Position numbers and translations under genes: made by a program
Part shown: piece by piece, positions 57,143 through 64,000 of the stretch
Layout: every line of letters starts with the position of its first letter
Position numbering within the stretch: the stretch's first letter is position 1
The notes under the pieces: model-generated
Seen by the model: the letters and a program-made list of their open reading frames with translations, nothing else
Database searches by the model: none
Told to the model about the DNA's origin: nothing
Source: Pseudomonadota bacterium
GTDB lineage: Bacteria > Pseudomonadota > Gammaproteobacteria > Xanthomonadales > Rhodanobacteraceae
Direction of reading: 5' to 3'
Length of the DNA stretch: 64,000 nucleotides
Assembly (NCBI GenBank): GCA_023388255.1
Contig: JAEWGO010000008.1
Span: forward strand, 62,001 to 126,000

Positions 57143-59551
57143 ATGATCGTCCTGCTGCACGAGTTCAGGAACGCCGCCCGCAGCATCGCGGCGCGCCCGG
57201 CGTTCTCGGCCTTGATCGTCGGCGTGCTGACCGCCGGGCTCGCCTGCGTGATCTTCATGCTGGCGATGGTGAACGGCTTCGTGCTGCGCCCATTGCCGTT
57301 TCCCGCGCCCGAGCAACTGTTGCACGCCGGCATCGCCGACAACCACGGCAGCGGCAACATCGACGAGATCCCGGGGCGCGATCTCGTCCGTCTGCGTCGT
57401 CAGATCGAAGGCAGCGCCGACGCCGCCGGTTTCCAGCAGGCCACCGTCAACCTGAGCGACCTCGATCGCCCGGAACGCTTCAACGGCGCCGCGATCAGCG
57501 CGAACCTGTGGCGCGTGCTCGGCGTCGCGCCAATGCTCGGGCGCGACTTCGCGCCGGAAGACGAGCGGGCGGATGCGCCGGCCGTGGTCGTGCTGTCGTG
57601 GGATCTGTGGCAGCACCGCTATGGCGGCGATCCCGCGATCATCGGTCGCGCCGTGCGCGTCAACACCCGGCCCGCCACGATCGTCGGCGTGATGCCGGCG
57701 CAGTTCAGCTATCCGTACAAGGAGGTCGTATGGATACCCGCTCGCCTCGGCGAGAACACCGCCGCCGATGAAGACGGCAGCTATACGGTCGTGCTGCGGC
57801 GCCATGCGGATGCCGACGATGCGGCGGTGAAGGTCGCGCTCGACACCTGGTTCACCGACGCCGCCAAGGCCGAACCCGACCGCTTCCGCGGCCTGAATAT
57901 GGCGGTCGAGCCGCTCGCCCACCTCACCGTGAACCGCACCACGCGTGCGGTGCTGGACATCCTGCTCGCCGCGGTCGCGCTCGTGCTGCTGGTCGCCTGC
58001 GCGAACGCGGCCAACCTGCTGTTGGCGCGCACACTCGGGCGCGGCCAGGAACTGGCCATCCGCGTCGCGCTGGGCGCCAGCCGCGCGCGCATCACGCTGC
58101 ACCTGCTGATGCAGAGCCTGCTGCTCTGCTTGATCGCAACCGGATTGGCGCTGCTGCTGGCGAAGGTCGGCATCGCCTGGCAACGCGACCTGTTCCGTGC
58201 CGCGAGCAACGGGCCACCGAACTGGCTGCGCTTCGATCTGGACGCCGGCCTGATCGCGCAGGTATGCGGCATCGCATTGTCGAGCGCGCTGGCTACCGGG
58301 CTGTTGCCGGCATGGCGCGCCGGCGGCGATGCATTGGGCGGAAGCCTGCGCGACGGCACGCGCGGCGCAACCGGCGGTTCGTTCGCACGCATCAGCCGCG
58401 CGCTCGTCGTCGGCGAGATCGTGCTGTCGTGCGCGCTGCTGATCTGCGTCGGCACGCTGGTGCGCGGCATCGCCGCGATCGATCGCATCCAGCCCGGCAT
58501 CGATACCACGCATCTGCTGACCGCGCGACTCGGCCTGTTCACCAGCACCTACCCGACCGGCGCCAGCCAGGTGCAGTTGTACGAGCGCCTGACCGACCAG
58601 CTGCGCGCGGACGCCGGGGTCGTCGACGCGAGCGCCTCGACCGCGCTGCCGTTGCGATTCAGCAGCAACCTCGATGTGCTTCCCGATGGCACGCCGTTCG
58701 ATGGCGGCCCGTTGCCGCAGGTGCGCCAGGGAGCTGTCGACGACCACTTCCTGCCCGCCTATGGCGTGCAGTTGCTGCGCGGGCGCTTCTTCGACGCGCG
58801 CGACGCGGCCGATGGCCAACGCGTCGCCGTGGTCGACCGCACCTTCGCCGAGCGCTACGCCAGCGACGGTGACGTGATCGGTCGCCGCTTCCGCACCGAT
58901 CCGCGTGCGAACGGTCCGCTGGTGACCGTGATCGGCGTCATCGCGCCGCTCACCCTGAGCAATCCTGGCGCGCCGGTGCAGCCGACACTGTTGACCTCGC
59001 TGCGCCAGGATCCGGCGCGCTTCGTCAACATCGCGGTCCGCACGCACGGCGATGCGGCTGCGTTCGCACCACGCCTGAACGAGCTCATGCGCGGGATCGA
59101 CGCCGACACGCCGCTGTACTGGGTGCGCGACTACGCCGCCGTGGTACGTGACGTCACCTGGGGCGAACGCGTCGTCGCGCAGTTGTTCAGCGTCTTCGGC
59201 GTCGTTGCGCTGGCACTCGCTGCCGCCGGCCTGTACGGTGTGGTCGCGTTCAGCGTTGGCCAGCGCACGCGCGAGATCGGCGTCCGCCGCGCACTCGGCG
59301 CACCCGATCGTCAGGTGCTGCGCAACGTGTTCGGACGCACCAGCTGGCAGATCGGGCTTGGCCTCGGACTCGTCATCGGCATCCCGCTGGTGCACCTGCT
59401 GACGAGTTCGCTGCCCAGCATCCCCGCGATCGACCCGACCGTCGTCGCCCTCGCCATGCTGGTGATGACCGTGGCGGCATTGTTCGCCGTCATCGTGCCG
59501 GCGCGGCGCGCGCTGCGCGTGGATCCGATGGTCGCCCTGCGCAACGAATGA
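57143..59551 (+). CDS. MacB/FtsX-type duplicated permease 3
   Basis: An 802-residue permease of the same type but more divergent: N-terminal FRNAARSIAARPAFSALIVG, an FtsX block with ELAIRVALGASRARITLHLL, and a C-terminal block REIGVRRALGAPDRQVLRNV ending DPMVALRNE. Its second module sits at residues ~420-650. GGGAGA lies 9 bases upstream of the ATG. The divergence suggests a different partner or substrate surface. Confidence 0.88.
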   Translation: MIVLLHEFRNAARSIAARPAFSALIVGVLTAGLACVIFMLAMVNGFVLRPLPFPAPEQLLHAGIADNHGSGNIDEIPGRDLVRLRRQIEGSADAAGFQQATVNLSDLDRPERFNGAAISANLWRVLGVAPMLGRDFAPEDERADAPAVVVLSWDLWQHRYGGDPAIIGRAVRVNTRPATIVGVMPAQFSYPYKEVVWIPARLGENTAADEDGSYTVVLRRHADADDAAVKVALDTWFTDAAKAEPDRFRGLNMAVEPLAHLTVNRTTRAVLDILLAAVALVLLVACANAANLLLARTLGRGQELAIRVALGASRARITLHLLMQSLLLCLIATGLALLLAKVGIAWQRDLFRAASNGPPNWLRFDLDAGLIAQVCGIALSSALATGLLPAWRAGGDALGGSLRDGTRGATGGSFARISRALVVGEIVLSCALLICVGTLVRGIAAIDRIQPGIDTTHLLTARLGLFTSTYPTGASQVQLYERLTDQLRADAGVVDASASTALPLRFSSNLDVLPDGTPFDGGPLPQVRQGAVDDHFLPAYGVQLLRGRFFDARDAADGQRVAVVDRTFAERYASDGDVIGRRFRTDPRANGPLVTVIGVIAPLTLSNPGAPVQPTLLTSLRQDPARFVNIAVRTHGDAAAFAPRLNELMRGIDADTPLYWVRDYAAVVRDVTWGERVVAQLFSVFGVVALALAAAGLYGVVAFSVGQRTREIGVRRALGAPDRQVLRNVFGRTSWQIGLGLGLVIGIPLVHLLTSSLPSIPAIDPTVVALAMLVMTVAALFAVIVPARRALRVDPMVALRNE

Positions 59552-59588
59552 ACGATATGCCCCATTGCTCCTCAACGAGGTTCGCGTC

Positions 59589-61982
59589 ATGAACATCCAG
59601 CAGGATCTCCGCTTCGCCCTGCGCAGCCTGCGTGCCCGCCTCGGCATGACCACGTTCGCGGTGCTGACTCTGGCGACCGGCATGGCCGCCGCGCTCGCGA
59701 TCTGCTGCGTCATCGACGCGCTGCTGCTGCGCGCATTGCCGTATCCGCAATCGGACCAGCTGGTGCAGATCCGCGAACTCGCCGACGACGGCCACACGAT
59801 GGCGCTCGCCTATCCGAATTACGCGGACCTCGCCGCGACGGATACGTTCGGCGCGAGCGCGTTCCACTACAGCGGCGCCGACACGATCGGCAACGACAAC
59901 AATGCGGCGCGCGCGACGGTCGATTTCAGCGGTGGCGATTTCTTCCGCACGCTCGGCGTCGCACCGCAACTCGGTCGCACGTTCGGCGCAGGCGAACACG
60001 ACAAGGTCGCGCTGATCGGCCATGGCCTGTGGCAGAGCATGCTGCGCGGGCGCAGCGACGTGCTCGGCCAGACGATCGAGGTCGGCGGCGAGCCGTACAC
60101 GATCATCGGCGTGATGCCACCGAACTTCGCATTCCCCGAGAACACCTCGGTCTGGGTGCCGATGCTGGACGATCCAGGCACCTCGCGCAGCGCACACAAT
60201 TTCGAAGCGATCGGACGCCTGCGCTCGGCCAGCGGGCTTGGCGAAGCGCGACTCGCGGCAAACGCGCTGGCGACACGACTGAAAGCCGAGCACGGCCAGC
60301 AGATGGATGCGGTCGCGTTCGACCTCACGCCGCTCGGCGACGCGATCGCCGCACCGGTACGCAGCGCTTTGCTGCTGCTCGCCGCCGGCACCGTGTTCCT
60401 GCTGCTGATCGCGATCACCAACACCACCAACCTGCTGCTCGCGCTGAACGGTTCGCGCGCCCGCGAACTCGCTGTGCGCGCCGCGCTCGGCGCGAGCCGC
60501 GCACGCCTCGCGCGACAGGTGCTGCTGGAAAGCCTGCTGGTCGCGGCCACGGCGACCGCCCTCGCAGTGCTCGCTGCCGCAGTGGCGATCCGCGTGCTGG
60601 TGCATGCGGCCGGCAGCCGCCTGCCGCGCGTCGACGAGATCCAACTCGATGCGCGCATGGTCGCGCTGAGCCTGCTCGCTGCCGTGCTGATCGCGCTGGT
60701 CGCCGGCGCCGCGGTGTTGTGGAGCACGCGCAAGCAGAACCCGATCGGCGAATTGCGCGCGAGCGGCCGCGGCCAGTCGCCGGGTCGAAGCCAGTTGCGC
60801 GCACGTGCCCTGTTGCTGGTCGGGCAGACCGCCTTGACCGCCGTGCTGCTGATTGGCGCCGGCCTGCTCGGACGCAGCTTCATCGCATTGCTCAATGTCG
60901 ATCCTGGTTTCAATGCCGAAGGCGCGCTCAGCGTGCAACTCTCGCAACCGGCCACACGCGACGCCAACGCGGCGGCGGCAAACGCGCGCCGCTACCGGGA
61001 TCTCATCGGCGCATTCGCGCAGTTGCCCGGCGTCGAGGCAGTCGGCGGCGTCAGCAGCTTGCCGCTGACCGCAGACGGCGCGAACGGCGGCTTCTGGGAC
61101 GGCAGCGTGACGAGTTTCGATCCGGCGCCGCCGACGATCGGCTATGCCGAGTTCCGCGTCGCCAGCGCGGACTATTTCAGCGCGGCCGGCATCCCGCTGC
61201 TCGGCGGGCGCACCTTCAACAGCGGCGACCGCGCCGACGGCGAGCACGTCGCCGTGATCAGTGCCGCCGCTGCGCGCGCGGCCTGGGGCAATCGCGATCC
61301 GATCGGCCAGCGTATCCAGTACGGCAACATGGACGGCGACATGCGGCCGCTGACGATCGTCGGCGTGGTCGGCGACGTGCACGAGCATCGCCTCGACAAG
61401 GCACCGATGGGCACGGTCTACGTCGATCTCGACCAGCGCCCGCTGTCCGCATACGAATTCAACATCGTCGCGCGCTCGAGCTTGCCGCTCGCGACGCTGA
61501 TGCAGGAACTGCGCGCGCCGCTGGATCAGCTCGCGGGCAGCATTCCGCACAGCCTGCATCCGCTCACCGAGGTGCGCGCCGGCGCGCTCGCCGACCGCCG
61601 CTTCAGCCTGCTGCTGTTCGGCGCGTTCGCGGCGATCGCGTTCGTGCTGGCGATCGGCGGCCTGTATGGATTGATGGCCTTCGCGGTCGGCCAGCGCGAA
61701 CACGAATTCGCATTGCGCCAGGCGCTGGGTTCGTCGCGCCGGCGCATCGCCCACCTCGTGCTCGGCAACGCCCTGCGCATCGGCACGGCCGGTATCGCAC
61801 TTGGCATCGTCATTGCGCTGTTCGGTGCGCATGCCGCTCGCAGCCAACTGTACGGCGTGCCCGCCAGCGATCCGCCGACCTTGCTCGGCGTCAGCGCATT
61901 GCTGCTCGGCACCCTGCTGCTCGCCTGTCTGCTGCCGGCGCGACGTGCCTGCGCGGTCGCGCCGCGCGAAGCGCTGAGTTGA
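59589..61982 (+). CDS. MacB/FtsX-type duplicated permease 4
   Basis: A 797-residue permease of the same two-module type, starting MNIQQDLRFALRSLRARLGM. The FtsX blocks are ELAVRAALGASRARLARQVL and EFALRQALGSSRRRIAHLVL. The ATG at 59589 has GAGG 8 bases upstream; a TTG at 59565 is in frame but less likely. Its C-terminal end, VAPREALS, departs from the ALRNE ending of permeases 1-3. Confidence 0.88.
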   Translation: MNIQQDLRFALRSLRARLGMTTFAVLTLATGMAAALAICCVIDALLLRALPYPQSDQLVQIRELADDGHTMALAYPNYADLAATDTFGASAFHYSGADTIGNDNNAARATVDFSGGDFFRTLGVAPQLGRTFGAGEHDKVALIGHGLWQSMLRGRSDVLGQTIEVGGEPYTIIGVMPPNFAFPENTSVWVPMLDDPGTSRSAHNFEAIGRLRSASGLGEARLAANALATRLKAEHGQQMDAVAFDLTPLGDAIAAPVRSALLLLAAGTVFLLLIAITNTTNLLLALNGSRARELAVRAALGASRARLARQVLLESLLVAATATALAVLAAAVAIRVLVHAAGSRLPRVDEIQLDARMVALSLLAAVLIALVAGAAVLWSTRKQNPIGELRASGRGQSPGRSQLRARALLLVGQTALTAVLLIGAGLLGRSFIALLNVDPGFNAEGALSVQLSQPATRDANAAAANARRYRDLIGAFAQLPGVEAVGGVSSLPLTADGANGGFWDGSVTSFDPAPPTIGYAEFRVASADYFSAAGIPLLGGRTFNSGDRADGEHVAVISAAAARAAWGNRDPIGQRIQYGNMDGDMRPLTIVGVVGDVHEHRLDKAPMGTVYVDLDQRPLSAYEFNIVARSSLPLATLMQELRAPLDQLAGSIPHSLHPLTEVRAGALADRRFSLLLFGAFAAIAFVLAIGGLYGLMAFAVGQREHEFALRQALGSSRRRIAHLVLGNALRIGTAGIALGIVIALFGAHAARSQLYGVPASDPPTLLGVSALLLGTLLLACLLPARRACAVAPREALS

Positions 61983-61992
61983 GGAGACGATC

Positions 61993-64000
61993 ATGTTCGA
62001 CACCTTGATCCAGGATCTGCGCTACGGCCTGCGCTCGCTTGCCACGCGCCCCGGCTTCTTCGCCGCCGCGACGCTCACCCTTGCGCTCGGCATCGGCGCC
62101 AACACGCTCGTCTTCAGCCTGATCAGTGGCATGTATCTCAAGCCGTTGCCGTATCGCGACGACGCCACGTTGATCGACATCGAGAACGCCTATCCAAAGA
62201 TGGGACTCGCGGCGGTCGGCGCGTCGATCCCCGACTACCTCGACCGTCGCGAGCAAGTGCCTGCGCTAGCCGACAGCGCGCTGTACTCGGGTCAGAGTTT
62301 CAATCTCGCCGAGAACGGCGCACCCGAGCGCGTGATTGGCATCCGCGCCACGCCATCGCTGTTCTCGACGCTCGGTGTGAGCGCGATGCTCGGTCGCACG
62401 TTCTCCGACGACGAGGCGACGATCGGGCGCGAAAAAGTCGTCGTGCTCGGCAATGCGATCTGGCGCAACCAGTTCAATGCCGAGCCGTCCGCGGTCGGAC
62501 GCAATCTGCGCCTGAACGGCGAGAACTATCGCATCGTCGGCGTGATGCCGGCCGGCTTCATGTTCCCGGATCGCGACACCGCGTTGTATGTGCCGTTCGC
62601 GTTCACGCCGGCGCAGAAGGCCGACACCGAGCGCGGTACCGAATTCTCGACCAGCATCGCCCGTCTCGCCGCGGGCGCGACGCTGGCCGACGTGAAGGCG
62701 CAATGCGATCTGCTCATCCAGCGCAACTTCGATCGCATCGGTGCCGGCGGTGGCGATGGCGCGGGCTTCAGCCGCTTCATGCGCGACGCCGGCTTCACCG
62801 TCAGCGTGCGCCCGATCCGCAGCCTGCTCGCCGGCGAGCACACGCAGATGTTGCTGCTGTTGCAGCTCGCGGTCGCACTGGTATTGCTGATCGCCTGCGC
62901 GAACATCGCCAACCTGTTGCTGACGCGGCTGTCCGCGCGGCAGAAGGAACTCTCGGTGCGCACCGCGCTCGGTGCCAGCCGCATGCGCATTGCGCGCCAG
63001 TTGTTGATCGAGGCATTGGCGCTCGCGCTCGCCGGCGCCGCGGTCGGCGTCGGATTCGCCTTCGTCGGCCAGCGTCTGGTCGCCATGTCCGGCCTGTTGC
63101 CGGATTGGGTCGCGCTCGACATCGACCTGCGCGTGCTCGGCTTCACGCTCGCGCTCGGCGTTGGCGCAGGCCTCGTGTTCGGCCTGCTGCCGGCGTTCTC
63201 CGCCGCGTCCGCACAACCGCAACAGGTGTTGCGCGACAGCGGACGCCTTGGCGGCGGCGGGCGCGGCGCACGCCGCTTGCGCAATGCGCTGGTCGTGACC
63301 CAGCTCGCGCTCGCGGTCGCACTGCTCGGCAGCGCGGGATTGCTGGTGCGCAGCTTCGCCAACGTGCTCGATCAAAGCCCCGGCTTCGACAGCAACGGCG
63401 TGCTGACCGCCAGCGTCTCGCTGTCGAGTGCGAAGTATCCGAACGATACGGCGCGCGCGCAGATGATGGCGCGCGTCCTCGACGCCGCGCGCAACCTGCC
63501 CGACGTCGTCGCCGCAGGCCTCACCGACGTGCGTCCGATGTCCGGCGAGCCGAACGGATCGAGCTATTCGATCGCCGGCCGGCCGAAGGACACGGGCACG
63601 CCGCACGCGATGGCGCGCACGATCGACGCCGACTATTTCAAGGCCATGGGCATTCCGCTGTTGCACGGCCGCACGTTCGCCGCATCGGACTGGAACAGCC
63701 CGCAAAAGGTCGCCGTCATCGACGAACTGTTCGCGCGCAAGCGTTTTCCCGCGGGCGACGCGATCGGTCAGGTGCTCAATCTCGACCGCCCCGGCGTGAC
63801 CGGCAAGCAGTACACGATCGTCGGCGTGGTCGGCACGGTCAAGAACAGCGATCTGGGCGAAACGGCCAGCCAGGAAACCTACTACCTCGACTACGGCCAG
63901 GAGCCGACGCGCAGTGTCGCGCTGATCCTGCGCACGCACGGAGCGCCGGCCGCACTGGCCGCGCCGCTGCGCGCCGCCCTGCTGGCGATCGATCCGGAAC
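61993..64000 (+). CDS. MacB/FtsX-type duplicated permease 5 (cut by window end)
   Basis: The first 669 codons of another ADOP-type permease are open from the ATG at 61993, which has GAGGAG about 6 bases upstream and lies 10 bases after the stop of permease 4. It starts MFDTLIQDLRYGLRSLATRP, nearly the same as permease 1 (MFDALIQDLRHAVRSL). It has the first FtsX block with ELSVRTALGASRMRIARQLL near residue 318 and TIDADYFKAMGIPLLHGR in the second periplasmic domain. The C-terminal FtsX block lies outside the window. Confidence 0.88.
   Translation, partial: MFDTLIQDLRYGLRSLATRPGFFAAATLTLALGIGANTLVFSLISGMYLKPLPYRDDATLIDIENAYPKMGLAAVGASIPDYLDRREQVPALADSALYSGQSFNLAENGAPERVIGIRATPSLFSTLGVSAMLGRTFSDDEATIGREKVVVLGNAIWRNQFNAEPSAVGRNLRLNGENYRIVGVMPAGFMFPDRDTALYVPFAFTPAQKADTERGTEFSTSIARLAAGATLADVKAQCDLLIQRNFDRIGAGGGDGAGFSRFMRDAGFTVSVRPIRSLLAGEHTQMLLLLQLAVALVLLIACANIANLLLTRLSARQKELSVRTALGASRMRIARQLLIEALALALAGAAVGVGFAFVGQRLVAMSGLLPDWVALDIDLRVLGFTLALGVGAGLVFGLLPAFSAASAQPQQVLRDSGRLGGGGRGARRLRNALVVTQLALAVALLGSAGLLVRSFANVLDQSPGFDSNGVLTASVSLSSAKYPNDTARAQMMARVLDAARNLPDVVAAGLTDVRPMSGEPNGSSYSIAGRPKDTGTPHAMARTIDADYFKAMGIPLLHGRTFAASDWNSPQKVAVIDELFARKRFPAGDAIGQVLNLDRPGVTGKQYTIVGVVGTVKNSDLGETASQETYYLDYGQEPTRSVALILRTHGAPAALAAPLRAALLAIDPE

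Noticed and set aside
57781..63939. Leftward frames of 255-837 codons over permeases 3-5.
   Set aside because: They are shadows; the rightward frames carry repeated MacB/FtsX motifs and Shine-Dalgarno sites.

Overview
The window looks like chromosomal DNA of a high-GC gammaproteobacterium of the order Lysobacterales (Xanthomonadales), most likely family Rhodanobacteraceae (Dokdonella-like). This is inferred from gene order (rpsT / murJ-ribF-ileS-lspA-ispH-pilin genes, and mtnA near gyrA), a lexA2-imuA-imuB-dnaE2 cassette, and abundant short palindromic repeats. I could not test it by database search.

Region 1 (1-18.6 kb) is one long leftward block. Read in transcription order it holds murJ, ribF, ileS, lspA, ispH, the minor-pilin operon fimT-pilV-pilW-pilX-pilY1-pilE, tRNA-Val(CAC), tRNA-Thr(CGT), mtnA, a GtrA-family gene and the 5' part of gyrA. 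It covers lipid II flipping, flavin cofactor synthesis, Ile-tRNA charging, lipoprotein processing, isoprenoid synthesis and type IV pilus priming.

Region 2 (18.7-26.5 kb) has rpsT (UUG start, clear sigma70 promoter) pointing right into a 36-bp tandem array of terminator hairpins. Facing it are rplU-rpmA-obgE, then a secreted serine protease, then uvrA coupled to a 4HBT thioesterase.

Region 3 (26.6-43.4 kb) mixes secreted proteins of unknown function, a CHAD protein, an FAD monooxygenase, the SOS mutasome operon lexA2-imuA-imuB-dnaE2 with a perfect operator over its start codon, and small housekeeping genes (trmO, yehS-like, DUF2058, orn, sbcB, DUF2461).

Region 4 (43.4-47.3 kb) is a leftward marR-FUSC-DUF1656-HlyD operon, an AaeXAB-type aromatic acid or drug efflux system. 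Region 5 (47.5-64 kb) runs rightward: a secreted lipase-like hydrolase and a DUF4785-like partner, then an ABC export locus with one membrane fusion protein, one ATPase and five consecutive ~800-residue MacB/FtsX-type permeases, the last cut by the window end.

No mobile element with a transposase, prophage, CRISPR array or rRNA is visible. The unusual content is mostly small: REPIN-like paired palindromes of two families, a 139-bp MITE-like element ending in CTAG, a palindrome embedded in coding sequence, the terminator array, a likely leaderless lexA2 transcript, and a recurring IFxxGF(E/D) motif in secreted proteins. I did not find a clearly new multi-gene system.
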